A stretch of 64,000 bases of DNA from UBA5216 sp043743335 (GCA_043743335.1 JAYTWR010000028.1:1-64000); one strand, 5' to 3'. Shown: positions 1 through 9,080, numbered from the stretch's first letter. Translations and numbers: made by a program. Notes: generated from the letters alone by a model not told the origin.

Positions 1-96
1 CACTTCTTGTCTATCTTCGTGGTCGCTTTCGCCTTCGAACATGCCCCCGCTGCGAGGGGAAATCGGCTCTTGATAGGGTTTTCGGTCAGGCACTAG

Positions 97-1332
97 TTAG
101 AACGTAGGACTTTTGAACTCGCCGCCCATCGCTACCAGCCCCCACGTGGGCAATTGCACATCCATGCTGAAGTGAATGTGCCCCGCCGCTGCATGCGCAT
201 CGCGAAAACGCCGTTGTATCGGCGCGCTGTCGTAGATGCCGTTGGCGCCCGCCATTTCGTGCAGGATGTCCACCGCCTCGGTCGCCATTTTTGCCGCCAT
301 GGCGCTGTTGCGGCGAAAGCGCAGCTTGGTCAGCGTATCAAACGTGCCACCCGCTTCGGCCAGCGCTTGCGCTTCAATGCAATCACCGCGCAGCCATTGG
401 TACGCCGCGTCGATTTTGCCGGCGGCCATCGCTACGCGATTTTGCACCGCCTGAAAATCGCGCATGTTCGCACCGGTGTATGCGGTGCTGCGCGATTTGA
501 CGTGCTCGATCATCCCATCCAACGCGCCTTGGGCGTTGCCGATCATGGTGCCGCCAATGCCATAGCCGCCAAATCCGCCGAGCGGGATTTTATAAATCGG
601 GCTGGTATTCACCGCCCAGCCGGGAAAGGTATGCCCCGGTTTCGCCACCTGCATCGAACACACGCGATGCGCCGGCACAAACACATTTTTGCATTGTACC
701 GACCGGCTGCCGGTACCACGCATGCCCAGCGTTTGCCAATCGTCGATGATTTCATAATCGGCGCGCGGCACCATGCTCATCACCCAATCAACCGGCTTGT
801 CGCCGTCGTACACGACACACGCCAGCATGTTCCATTGGCTGACATCCACACCAGACGAAAACCCCCACTTGCCGGAAAGCTCCAACCCGCCATCCACGCG
901 TTTGCCGCGCCCCTGAAAATACGCAATGCCAGACGCGATGCCCATGTCGGGATTCTCACCCCAGATTTCCTCCTGCGCCTGCTCGCCCCACAGCGACAGC
1001 AGGCGGTGATGCCCCGCGAGATTGGTAAACGTCCAGGCCGACGAGGCATCGCCTTGTCCCAGCAAATAGGTCAGCTCCACCATCGACACATAGGGCAACT
1101 CCATGCCGCCCCAGCGCTTGGGCTGCATGTAGCGCAACAAGCCGTTCTCGTGAAACGCTTGCAGCACGTCGTGGGTCATGTGCGTGGTTTGTTCCTGCGC
1201 CGCCGCGCGTTCCTTCAGAAAAGGAATCATCTCGCGCGCGCGGCGCAGGGCTTCCGGGTAATCGACATCGGCGAACGAACGGCGCGTGCTCGCAACCGTC
1301 GATTTAGGTGTAAGCGTGGTGGAATCAGGCAT
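97..1332 (-). CDS. acyl-CoA dehydrogenase-fold flavin monooxygenase
   Basis: The 411-residue product has the acyl-CoA dehydrogenase fold of the two-component flavin monooxygenases (HpaH/HsaA-like, group D) rather than of true beta-oxidation enzymes. Visible signs are the helical N-terminal half, a WGGME segment near residue 75, the beta-domain stretch with LGMRGTGSRS around residue 205, and a C-terminal helical bundle ending in a DAHAAAGHIH segment. Such enzymes hydroxylate aromatic or related substrates with reduced flavin from a separate reductase, and no reductase gene is adjacent. The ATG at 1332 is preferred over a TTG two codons upstream because an AAGG sits six bases before it. A second family member lies at 39684-40862. 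The substrate is unknown. Confidence 0.82.
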   Translation of the reverse strand: MPDSTTLTPKSTVASTRRSFADVDYPEALRRAREMIPFLKERAAAQEQTTHMTHDVLQAFHENGLLRYMQPKRWGGMELPYVSMVELTYLLGQGDASSAWTFTNLAGHHRLLSLWGEQAQEEIWGENPDMGIASGIAYFQGRGKRVDGGLELSGKWGFSSGVDVSQWNMLACVVYDGDKPVDWVMSMVPRADYEIIDDWQTLGMRGTGSRSVQCKNVFVPAHRVCSMQVAKPGHTFPGWAVNTSPIYKIPLGGFGGYGIGGTMIGNAQGALDGMIEHVKSRSTAYTGANMRDFQAVQNRVAMAAGKIDAAYQWLRGDCIEAQALAEAGGTFDTLTKLRFRRNSAMAAKMATEAVDILHEMAGANGIYDSAPIQRRFRDAHAAAGHIHFSMDVQLPTWGLVAMGGEFKSPTF

Positions 1333-1419
1333 GGTCAACCTTGAACAATAGGTAGTGCATAGGTAGTGCTACAAAGGAAAAATCAATCGGCACGCTTGAT
1401 GAAGACATATTAAAACGCT

Positions 1420-2160
1420 TCAGTCCCAAGGTACGTCGGGCGCTTCGGCAAAAATACGTCTAAGCCCCGTAGTCCAATAGCGCCCGATCTCTGCAATGTA
1501 GTTATCGCCTTCGGCAAAGCGATGCCGTAGGCTGACTTGCGCCGAGTCTTTTTCGTAGGCCAGCAAATCGATGGGCGGACCAACCGACAAGTTGCTGCGC
1601 ATGGTGGAACTAAACGAAACCAACAAACACTTCGCCACATCCTTGAGCGACGTGTCGAATTTCACCACGCGATCAATAATCGGCTTGCCGTATTTGGTCT
1701 CACCAATCTGAAAATAATTGGTGTCGCGGCTGGACTCGATAAAATTGCCCTGTGGGTAAATCAGAAACAAACGTTGTGCCTTACCCCGAATTTGCCCACC
1801 GAGAATAAACGTGCATCCGGGATCAATGTTCTGCTGCGTCAGCACCGTGCCATCACGGGTGACCACTTCCCGCATGGTATCGCCCACCAGTGCCGCCACA
1901 TCGTAAAGGCTGCTCAGCCCCAGTAAACCCGCAGGGTTAATCATACCGTCGTCGCTCTTCATGCGCAGTTTCAGCAGACTAATCACGCTCTGCGTAGAGG
2001 CAAGGTTCCCCGCAGAAAGCAGGACAATCACGCGGTCACCCGGCACGTTGATCACCGTCATTTTGCTGAAAATACCCAACTGATCCACGCCCGCATTGGT
2101 GCGTGAATCAGAGGCAAAAACGATGCCGCCTTCGGTCGCGGCAGCCACGCAATAGGTCAT
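1420..2160 (-). CDS. Anbu-type proteasome-like peptidase, divergent copy
   Basis: A 246-residue Ntn-hydrolase of the Anbu (ancestral beta subunit) family, related to HslV and the 20S proteasome. The start Met is followed directly by Thr2, the expected nucleophile after Met removal. The FASDSRTNAGVDQ block (residues 15-27) and Lys33 correspond to the Asp/Arg and Lys active-site positions. It is recognisably paralogous to the product of 4956-5711: about half or more of the positions match by eye, strongest in the N-terminal block and in the YFQIGE-KYGKP and LVSF-STMRSN blocks. It points away from the ATP-grasp/alpha-E/Anbu/transglutaminase genes across a 310-bp gap. The flavin monooxygenase gene follows 81 bp downstream on the same strand. 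Having two Anbu genes at one locus is unusual. Confidence 0.92.
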   Translation of the reverse strand: MTYCVAAATEGGIVFASDSRTNAGVDQLGIFSKMTVINVPGDRVIVLLSAGNLASTQSVISLLKLRMKSDDGMINPAGLLGLSSLYDVAALVGDTMREVVTRDGTVLTQQNIDPGCTFILGGQIRGKAQRLFLIYPQGNFIESSRDTNYFQIGETKYGKPIIDRVVKFDTSLKDVAKCLLVSFSSTMRSNLSVGPPIDLLAYEKDSAQVSLRHRFAEGDNYIAEIGRYWTTGLRRIFAEAPDVPWD

Positions 2161-2357
2161 GAAAACAACTCACTCAATGAAACCCGTATTGTACCGCACC
2201 GGGTCAGCGACCTCGCTGATGGCCCGCCGCCACTGTGGCCAGTATTCAAACCCGATCCATGCCAGCGTCGCCCGAAATCGCGTCCAATGACCCGTCTAAA
2301 TACTACTGGTCGCGCACCATACTGAGGTGTATCGTCCAAAGTGGTGCATTGCAACGA

Positions 2358-2385
2358 TGCATGGCAACCCGTGCATGGCAACCCG
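2358..2385. repeat. 14-bp perfect tandem duplication
   Basis: TGCATGGCAACCCG occurs twice head to tail (2358-2371 and 2372-2385) in the gap between the divergent Anbu and ATP-grasp genes. Position and tandem arrangement would fit a pair of regulator binding sites, but a simple duplication is equally possible. Confidence 0.75.
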
Positions 2386-2423
2386 TTTTACCCAATGCCC
2401 TTCAACAATAGCGCAAGATTCTC

Positions 2424-2442
2424 AAATAAAACAAATACTTAC
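2424..2442 (-). repeat. dispersed AT-rich motif, copy a
   Basis: On the minus strand this reads TGTAAGTATTTGTTTTATT, a weaker match to the recurrent motif TAAGTAATTGATTTTAAA. It lies 29 bp before the first possible start of the ATP-grasp gene. Confidence 0.5.
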
Positions 2443-2470
2443 AGACCACCTCCTATTTTTACATTGAGCG

Positions 2471-3958
2471 ATGGCACACAGATTGCTGACACCAGACCCA
2501 ACAGATTACTTAGCACCCAGTCGGATCAACGCAATGAACAAGCCGCGTGTCTACAACGAAATGCATCAGGCGGATGGCACGCTGCGCCCGCACTACGAGC
2601 CCTACGCGCAGTGGCTGACGACCAAACCGCTTGAATTCGTGAAACAAAAGCAGCGCGAAGCCGATGCGCTGTTTACGCGCATGGGCATTACCTTCGCTGT
2701 GTACGGCGACGAAGGCGGCGTAGAGCGATCCATACCCTTCGATATCATTCCGCGCATCGTCCCGGCCGCTGCTTGGAAAACCATTTCCGACGGCGCTTGC
2801 CAGCGCGTGCGCGCGTTGAATGCGTTTCTGAAAGATATTTACCATGGGCAAGAGATCCTCAAAGCTGGTGTGATTCCCGCTCAACAGGTATTGGGCAACA
2901 AACTCTACCGTCCTGAAATGCATGGTTTTAATGTGCCCGGCGATGTTTACATTCATGTGGCGGGTATCGACGTCGTTAAAACCGACGACGACTTTTACGT
3001 ACTTGAAGACAATCTGCGCACGCCGTCTGGCGTGTCGTATATGCTGGAAAACCGCAAGATGATGATGCGCTTGTTTCCGGAATTATTCTCGCGCATGCCG
3101 GTAGCCCCGGTGGAGCACTACACCGACGTGTTGCTCGACAATCTGCGCGCGGTTTCGCCAGCGGGCGTCGCCAGCCCCACCGTGGTAGTGCTCACGCCGG
3201 GTTCGTACAACAGTGCCTACTTTGAGCATGCGTTTCTGGCGCAGCAAATGGGCGTGGAACTGGTCGAAGGTCAGGATCTGATGGTTGTCGACCATTGCGT
3301 CTACATGCGCACCACGCGCGGGCCCAAACGCGTCGATGTGATCTATCGTCGCATTGACGACGATTTTCTGGATCCGCTCGCGTTTCGCGCAGATTCGGCG
3401 CTGGGCGTGCCCGGCCTGTTTGCGGCTTACAAGGCAGGTACCGTCACACTCGCCAATGCCATCGGCACCGGCGTCGCTGACGACAAGTCAACCTATGTTT
3501 ATGTACCGGAAATGATCCGCTTCTATCTCGGAGAAGAACCCATTATTGCCAATGTACCCACATGGCGGCTGGATCGTGCCGATGATCTGAATTACGCGCT
3601 CGCGCACCTGCCGGAATTAGTGGTTAAGGAGGTGCAAGGCTCAGGCGGCTACGGCATGTTGGTCGGCCCTGCGTCTACGTCGCAGGAAATTGCTGAGTTT
3701 CGCGAACGCATTTTGCAGCACCCGGCCAACTATATCGCGCAGCCCACGCTGGCGCTTTCGACCTGCCCCACGTATTGTGACTCGGGCATTGCACCCCGCC
3801 ATGTCGACCTGCGCCCTTACGTGCTTTCAGGAAAGTCGGTTTCGCTGGTGCCCGGCGGTCTCACCCGCGTGGCCTTGCGCGAAGGCTCTTTGGTGGTGAA
3901 TTCATCACAGGGCGGCGGCACCAAAGACACCTGGGTACTCGATGGGGAGGGACAGTAA
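2471..3958 (+). CDS. circularly permuted ATP-grasp protein
   Basis: A 495-residue member of the circularly permuted ATP-grasp type 2 family (DUF404/DUF407). These are predicted amide- or peptide-bond forming ligases that activate a carboxylate as acyl phosphate. The family is suggested by blocks such as GITFAVYGDEGG, RPEMHGFNVPGDVYIHVAGID and DDDFYVLEDNLRTPSG in the first 200 residues, and VKEVQGSGGYGMLVGP and RHVDLRPYVLSG near the C-terminus. The ATG at 2534 (residue 22) is an alternative start, since the first 21 residues look unconserved and neither start has a good Shine-Dalgarno site. The alpha-E gene follows after 2 bp. Comparative genomics has linked this family with alpha-E, transglutaminase and Anbu in a predicted peptide-synthesis or tagging system, and the neighbours here fit that. 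Confidence 0.9.
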   Translation: MAHRLLTPDPTDYLAPSRINAMNKPRVYNEMHQADGTLRPHYEPYAQWLTTKPLEFVKQKQREADALFTRMGITFAVYGDEGGVERSIPFDIIPRIVPAAAWKTISDGACQRVRALNAFLKDIYHGQEILKAGVIPAQQVLGNKLYRPEMHGFNVPGDVYIHVAGIDVVKTDDDFYVLEDNLRTPSGVSYMLENRKMMMRLFPELFSRMPVAPVEHYTDVLLDNLRAVSPAGVASPTVVVLTPGSYNSAYFEHAFLAQQMGVELVEGQDLMVVDHCVYMRTTRGPKRVDVIYRRIDDDFLDPLAFRADSALGVPGLFAAYKAGTVTLANAIGTGVADDKSTYVYVPEMIRFYLGEEPIIANVPTWRLDRADDLNYALAHLPELVVKEVQGSGGYGMLVGPASTSQEIAEFRERILQHPANYIAQPTLALSTCPTYCDSGIAPRHVDLRPYVLSGKSVSLVPGGLTRVALREGSLVVNSSQGGGTKDTWVLDGEGQ

Positions 3959-3960
3959 CC

Positions 3961-4959
3961 GTGCTATCACGCGCCGCCAACAATCTTTACTGGATGTCAC
4001 GCCATGTCGAACGCGCGGAAAACACCGCGCGCCTGCTCGACGTTACCTACCGCATGTCGCTGCTGCCGTATCGCATTCAGGAATCGGATCAAACGTGGGC
4101 GGAACCGTGGGCATTGCCGCTGGTCATCCACGGTCTTGCGAGCGCCTATTACGAGCGCTATCCCGGCGCGATTTCGTCCGACAACGTGCTGCGATTTATG
4201 GTGCTGGATGCCTCAAATCCATCAAGCCTTTATGCCTGCATTCAGTCGGCGCGTGAAAATGCGCGCACCGTGCGCGGCGCGATCACCACTGAAATGTACG
4301 AAGATATCAATGCCACTTGGCTGGAGATGCGCGACCACGATTTTGACCGGCTCAACGCCAACGGTATCAGTGCTTTTTTTGACTGGGTAAAGCTGCGCTC
4401 GCATCGATTTCGCGGTCTCGCATTCGGCACCATGCTGCGCGACGAAGGTTACAGCTTCATGCGCTTGGGCACCTTTATAGAGCGTGCGGACAATACCGCG
4501 CGCTTGCTCGATGTCAAATATCACACGCTGCTGCCCAGTGCCGCCGATGTGGGCGGTGCCGTCGACTACTATCAATGGGGCGCGTTGCTGCGCTCGCTGT
4601 CGGCGTTTGACTCGTACCGCAAGGTGTACCGCGATTTGATCACGCCGGTAAAAGTCGCAGAGCTACTGATGTTGCGTGACGATGTGCCGCGCTCACTGCA
4701 TGTGTGCATGAACGATATCTACGACATTCTGAAATCGCTGTGTGACGATGCGTCCATGGAAGCGGAGCGATTGGCCGGTGAACTACACGCACAACTGCAC
4801 TACGGTCGCACCGAACCCATCATCAAGGGCGGCCTGCATGAATATTTAATGGCGTTTTTGGACAAGCTCTCGCTGCTGACCGACGAAATTAACCGCGACT
4901 TTTTGGTGCCGGATTACTCGCCGCAATCCCTACAGACGCAAACACAGGCGGTCGCGTGA
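3961..4959 (+). CDS. alpha-E domain protein
   Basis: A 332-residue, mostly alpha-helical protein of the alpha-E family (DUF403). The N-terminus LSRAANNLYWMSRHVERAEN is typical, and a second related segment (SFMRLGTFIERADNTARLLD) lies near residues 160-180. The family has no settled catalytic role and almost always accompanies a circularly permuted ATP-grasp protein, so it is taken to be its partner. The start is a GTG at 3961, preceded by a strong GGGGAGGG ribosome binding site inside the end of the ATP-grasp gene. The stop overlaps the GTG start of the next gene, which indicates translational coupling. Confidence 0.9.
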   Translation: MLSRAANNLYWMSRHVERAENTARLLDVTYRMSLLPYRIQESDQTWAEPWALPLVIHGLASAYYERYPGAISSDNVLRFMVLDASNPSSLYACIQSARENARTVRGAITTEMYEDINATWLEMRDHDFDRLNANGISAFFDWVKLRSHRFRGLAFGTMLRDEGYSFMRLGTFIERADNTARLLDVKYHTLLPSAADVGGAVDYYQWGALLRSLSAFDSYRKVYRDLITPVKVAELLMLRDDVPRSLHVCMNDIYDILKSLCDDASMEAERLAGELHAQLHYGRTEPIIKGGLHEYLMAFLDKLSLLTDEINRDFLVPDYSPQSLQTQTQAVA

Positions 4960-5711
4960 CCTATTGTGTAGCCGTCATGCTGGACGCTGGCATGGTTTTC
5001 GCCTCAGATTCGCGCACCAACGCGGGGGTCGACCAAATCGCCGTATTCAAAAAAATGCATGTGATTGCGCGCGACAAAGACCGCGTCATTGTCATTATGA
5101 GTTCCGGCAATTTGTCGATCACCCAAAGCACGGTGAACCTGCTTGAACACCATTCGCATGCGAGTGATGCCAACAAAACCGTGGCCAACGCCTCATCGAT
5201 GTTTGAAATTGCCAATCTCGTGGGCGCCGCGCTGCGCGAGGTGCGCAAGCGTGACGGCGCGTATTTACAGCAGAACAATATCGATGCTGGCGCGTCGCTC
5301 ATAGTCGGCGGCCAGATTCGCGGTGAGCCGCAGCGCCTGTTCAATATTTATTCTGAAGGCAATTTCATCGAAGCCACGCCGGAAACGCCTTATTTTCAGA
5401 TCGGCGAAAGCAAATACGGCAAGCCGGTCATCGACCGCGTAATCAAACGCGACACGCAATTGCTGGAAGCCGCTAAGTGCGTGCTGGTTTCGTTTGACTC
5501 CACCATGCGCAGCAACATCTCAGTGGGCATGCCCATCGATCTAGCGATTTACGATAACAATAGCCTCACGCTGCGCGTGCAACGCCGCATCGATGAATCC
5601 GATTCGTACTTCAAAATGATACACACCGAGTGGGGCGAAGGGCTGCGCCGGGTATTCGCGCAACTGCCCAACCCGGACTGGAACGACGACGGCGCGCCCG
5701 ATGTTAACTAA
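4956..5711 (+). CDS. Anbu-type proteasome-like peptidase, operon copy
   Basis: A 251-residue Anbu-family Ntn peptidase. It starts at a GTG that overlaps the alpha-E stop codon (GTGA), giving Met-Thr2 and, after Met removal, an N-terminal Thr nucleophile. FASDSRTNAGVDQ (residues 15-27) and Lys33 match the Anbu/HslV active-site pattern. Anbu proteins form self-compartmentalised particles in the cytoplasm; their natural substrates are not established. Its place between alpha-E and transglutaminase genes suggests it acts on, or removes, whatever the ATP-grasp system makes. Compared with the divergent paralogue at 1420-2160 it has a slightly longer, Asp/Asn-rich C-terminal tail. Confidence 0.94.
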   Translation: MTYCVAVMLDAGMVFASDSRTNAGVDQIAVFKKMHVIARDKDRVIVIMSSGNLSITQSTVNLLEHHSHASDANKTVANASSMFEIANLVGAALREVRKRDGAYLQQNNIDAGASLIVGGQIRGEPQRLFNIYSEGNFIEATPETPYFQIGESKYGKPVIDRVIKRDTQLLEAAKCVLVSFDSTMRSNISVGMPIDLAIYDNNSLTLRVQRRIDESDSYFKMIHTEWGEGLRRVFAQLPNPDWNDDGAPDVN

Positions 5712-5743
5712 CGCATGATCTACCCGAATTACACAAGGCTACC

Positions 5744-8700
5744 GTGAGCATTCAAGTCGCACTACACCACCAGACGCGTTACACCTACGAGAGGCCGGTG
5801 ACGCTGTCTGCCCATGAAATACGCCTGCGTCCGGCACCGCATTGCCGCACACCGATTTTGTCGTACTCGCTAAACGTCAAACCCGAGCAGCACTTCGTCA
5901 ATTGGCAGCAGGATGTTTTCGGTAACTACATCGCGCGCCTGGTGTTTCCGGAAAAAGCGCGCGAACTGGACATTACGGTTGATCTGATCGCCGACATGAC
6001 GGTGATTAACCCCTTCGATTTTTTCATGGAAAGCCACGCCGATCACTTTCCATTCAACTACCAGGCTGATCTGGCGCGCGACCTCACGCCCTATCTGGCC
6101 ATTAGCGAACGCGGCCCGTTACTCATGCAATGGCTCGCCGATTTTCGCGCGCAGCATTGGCGTGACGGCGGCAACACGATTGATTTCTTGGTGGCGATAA
6201 ATCAACAATTAGCTAATAAAATCAAGTACTTAGTTCGAATGGAGCCCGGCGTACAATCAGGCGAGCAAACACTTACCCTGGGCAGCGGTTCGTGCCGCGA
6301 CAGCGGCTGGCTGCTGGTACAACTGCTGCGCCACTGCGGCGTAGCCGCGCGCTTTGTGTCGGGCTATCTGATTCAACTGACGGCAGACATCAAATCACTC
6401 GATGGCGCAAGCGGCCCGGAACGCGACTTCACCGATCTGCATGCGTGGGCTGAAGCGTATATCCCCGGTGCCGGCTGGATAGGGCTCGATGCCACCTCGG
6501 GCTTGCTCTCGGGTGAAGGCCACATTCCGCTGGCCTGCACGCCCTCGCCTGCGAGTGCTGCGGCGATCATTGGTGCGGTCGATCCGTGCGAGACGCAGTT
6601 CGAATTCAATATGTCAGTAACGCGTATACACGAAGACCCGCGCGTCACCAAACCCTACACGGCTGCGCAATGGCGCGCTATCGACACGCTCGGTCAACAG
6701 GTCGATGCCGAACTCCAGACCGGCGATGTGCGGCTGACGCAAGGCGGTGAACCGACCTTCGTATCGATTGATGATATGGAGGGTCTGGAATGGAATTACA
6801 CCGCACTGTCAGCCAAAAAATGGACCCTCGCCGAGCAATTGGCGTGGCGGCTCAAAGACCGCTTTTCGACCGGCGCGTTAATTTTTTATGGTCAAGGCAA
6901 GTGGTATCCCGGTGAGCCGTTGCCGCGTTGGGCCATTGGCATCCACTGGCGACGCGACGGCAAGCCCGTGTGGAAGAACCCCGCGCTGATTGCCTCGGAC
7001 GCGGCACCTGCCACCGCTACGCTTGCGGACGCACAGAGCCTCGCTCAGGCAATGGCCGACGCGCTCAGCTTAGCGCGGGAGCTCGTTATTCCCGCCTATG
7101 AAGACCCGCTGTTGTTGCTCGCCAGCGAAGGCAAGCTGCCCGTTAACGTCGATCCGATGACCGTGCCTTTCAAAGATGCCGACGAGCGCACACGACTACG
7201 CCGCGCGCTGGAACGCGGCGCGGAAAACCCCGCAGGCTTTATATTGCCGTTGAAAGCACAGGATGAAACCGCGTCTGCTGGTGCCGCCGGAGCCACCGGA
7301 GCCACCGGAGCCACCACCGCGTGGCAAAGCTCGCCTTGGCCGTTAAAGCGCGAGCGTCTCTACCTGCTGTTCGGCGATTCAGCGCTGGGCAACCGCTTAC
7401 CGCTCGCCGCGCTGCCCGAACGTCTGCCAGAAGATATCGAACCCGAATTCGATCGCGACCCCTTCGAGGCGCGCGACGCGTTACACGATGCGCACGCGCT
7501 CGCCGGGCAGAAAGGGCGCGCACGCACCAAGGTTAAAAAGCCCGCGCCACGCGAAGTGGTGCGCACCGCGCTGTGCATCGAGGTGCGCGAGCACAGGCTG
7601 CATATTTTCTTGCCGCCGTTTAAGCGTGCCGAAGACTATTTGAATTTGATCGCAGTCATCGAACGCGTGGCAGAAGCACAGGCACTCTGTGTGCGCATCG
7701 AAGGGTATGGCCCGGTCACCGACCCACGGCTGTGCGTGCTTAACGTGACGCCCGACCCCGGCGTGATTGAAGTCAACATCCACCCCGCCGCCACTTGGAA
7801 CACACTGCGCGACAACACCGAGGCGCTGTACGAAGCAGCGCGCCTCACCCGCTTGGGTGCCGAGAAATTCATGCTCGATGGCCGTCACACCGGCACCGGC
7901 GGCGGCAATCATGTCACGCTGGGCGGTGCCACAGCCGCCGACAGCCCGCTGCTGCGCCGCCCCGATTTGCTGCGCAGCCTGATTACGTATTGGCAAAACC
8001 ACCCGGCTTTGTCGTTCCTGTTTTCCGGCCCCTTCATCGGCCCTACCAGTCAGGCCCCGCGTGTCGATGAAGCGCGCGACGACAATCTCTACGAGCTGGA
8101 AATCGCGTTTCAGCAAATGGCGCTCAAGCAAAAGGCGGGCAAAGAATCGCTCACACCGTGGCTGGTAGATCGGCTGCTGCGCAACCTGCTGGTGGATCTC
8201 ACCGGCAACACGCACCGTGCCGAATTCTGTATTGACAAGCTCTATTCGCCCGATAGCGCGACCGGGCGCTTGGGCCTGCTGGAGTTTCGCGCCTTTGAAA
8301 TGCCGCCGCATCATCAGATGAGCCTCACGCAATTGCTGCTGCTGCGCACACTCGTTGCGCGCTTCTGGAAAACGCCCTACGAAGGCCGCCTGACGCGCTG
8401 GGGCACGCAGTTGCACGACCGTTTTATGCTGCCGCATTTTGTCGCCGCAGACATGCACGATGTCGTGCGTGATGCGCAGCGCTCGGGCTACGCCTTTGAT
8501 TTCAATTGGTTCGCGCCTTTCATCGAGTTCCGTTTCCCGCGCTACGGCACAGCCACCTACGACAATGTCCACCTCGAATTGCGCCAAGCGATAGAGCCTT
8601 GGCACGTATTGGGCGAAGAAGTGCAGGCCGGCGCGACCGCACGTTACGTGGATTCCTCGGTGGAGCGCCTGCAAATCAAGGTCAATGGTCTGACGCAATC

Positions 8701-9079
8701 GCGTCACCTGATCGCCTGCAATGGCCGCGCACTGCCCTTGCATCCCACGGGGGTGCCGGGTGAGTTTGTCGCCGGCGTGCGCTACCGCGCGTGGAGTCCG
8801 CCTTCCGCACTGCACCCCACCATCGCCGTGCAAGCGCCGTTGGTGTTTGATGTGGTGGACACTTGGAGCGAGCGTTCCTTGGGCGGCTGCACCTACCACG
8901 TGTCGCATCCGGGGGGACGTAATTACGACACCTTCCCGGTCAACGCTTTAGAGGCCGAGGCGCGGCGCATGGCGCGCTTTGTGAACCACGGCCACACGCC
9001 GGGACCGCTGCGCGTGGCACCAGAGCCGCTCAATCCGGCGTTTCCACTGACGCTCGATCTACGCTGGACGCCGCAGTAA
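5744..9079 (+). CDS. transglutaminase-like protein with DUF2126 C-terminal region
   Basis: A 1,111-residue fusion. Residues 1 to about 90 look like the bacterial transglutaminase N-terminal domain. A papain-like transglutaminase core follows with the catalytic triad visible as Cys184 (SGSCRDS), His233 (DLHAWAEAY) and Asp249 (GLDATSG). From about residue 300 the protein is the long DUF2126 region (RLTQGGEPTFVSIDD, HTGTGGGNHVTLGG, LEFRAFEMPPHHQMS). Such proteins are predicted peptidases or amidases acting with ATP-grasp/alpha-E ligases. The GTG start lies 32 bp after the Anbu stop, so it is probably the last gene of the operon. A low-complexity Gly-Ala-Thr stretch (about residues 515-525) is encoded by a 9-bp tandem repeat. 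Confidence 0.93.
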   Translation: MSIQVALHHQTRYTYERPVTLSAHEIRLRPAPHCRTPILSYSLNVKPEQHFVNWQQDVFGNYIARLVFPEKARELDITVDLIADMTVINPFDFFMESHADHFPFNYQADLARDLTPYLAISERGPLLMQWLADFRAQHWRDGGNTIDFLVAINQQLANKIKYLVRMEPGVQSGEQTLTLGSGSCRDSGWLLVQLLRHCGVAARFVSGYLIQLTADIKSLDGASGPERDFTDLHAWAEAYIPGAGWIGLDATSGLLSGEGHIPLACTPSPASAAAIIGAVDPCETQFEFNMSVTRIHEDPRVTKPYTAAQWRAIDTLGQQVDAELQTGDVRLTQGGEPTFVSIDDMEGLEWNYTALSAKKWTLAEQLAWRLKDRFSTGALIFYGQGKWYPGEPLPRWAIGIHWRRDGKPVWKNPALIASDAAPATATLADAQSLAQAMADALSLARELVIPAYEDPLLLLASEGKLPVNVDPMTVPFKDADERTRLRRALERGAENPAGFILPLKAQDETASAGAAGATGATGATTAWQSSPWPLKRERLYLLFGDSALGNRLPLAALPERLPEDIEPEFDRDPFEARDALHDAHALAGQKGRARTKVKKPAPREVVRTALCIEVREHRLHIFLPPFKRAEDYLNLIAVIERVAEAQALCVRIEGYGPVTDPRLCVLNVTPDPGVIEVNIHPAATWNTLRDNTEALYEAARLTRLGAEKFMLDGRHTGTGGGNHVTLGGATAADSPLLRRPDLLRSLITYWQNHPALSFLFSGPFIGPTSQAPRVDEARDDNLYELEIAFQQMALKQKAGKESLTPWLVDRLLRNLLVDLTGNTHRAEFCIDKLYSPDSATGRLGLLEFRAFEMPPHHQMSLTQLLLLRTLVARFWKTPYEGRLTRWGTQLHDRFMLPHFVAADMHDVVRDAQRSGYAFDFNWFAPFIEFRFPRYGTATYDNVHLELRQAIEPWHVLGEEVQAGATARYVDSSVERLQIKVNGLTQSRHLIACNGRALPLHPTGVPGEFVAGVRYRAWSPPSALHPTIAVQAPLVFDVVDTWSERSLGGCTYHVSHPGGRNYDTFPVNALEAEARRMARFVNHGHTPGPLRVAPEPLNPAFPLTLDLRWTPQ
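6214..6235 (-). repeat. dispersed AT-rich motif, copy b, inside a coding region
   Basis: The minus strand contains TAAGTACTTGATTTTATT, a good match to the motif found mostly between genes. This is the only copy seen inside a gene. It lies in the transglutaminase gene, where the local sequence is clearly more AT-rich than its surroundings and encodes the segment NKIKYLV. Confidence 0.6.
7287..7313. repeat. 9-bp tandem repeat, three copies, in frame
   Basis: CCGGAGCCA occurs three times in a row within the transglutaminase gene and encodes repeated Gly-Ala-Thr. The 9-bp unit keeps the reading frame if copy number changes. It falls in a probable linker of the DUF2126 region. Confidence 0.85.
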
Positions 9080-9080
9080 T

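Larger units (their letters stand above)
2161..2470. promoter_or_regulatory. divergent control region between the two Anbu-locus arms
   Basis: This 310-bp gene-free stretch separates the leftward Anbu gene from the rightward ATP-grasp gene, so it must hold promoters in both directions unless transcription reads in from outside. It contains a 14-bp tandem duplication (2358-2385) and one copy of the dispersed AT-rich motif (2424-2442). No convincing -35/-10 pair was found by eye. Confidence 0.5.

Noticed and set aside
154..1344. A 396-codon open frame antisense to the flavin monooxygenase gene
   Set aside because: It lies wholly opposite a well-supported gene, is rich in Arg, His and Ala, and has no ribosome binding site or domain.
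7481..8908. A 475-codon open frame antisense to the transglutaminase gene
   Set aside because: It mirrors a GC-rich coding gene, has no recognisable motif, and its composition (Arg, Gln, His-rich) is that of a shadow frame.
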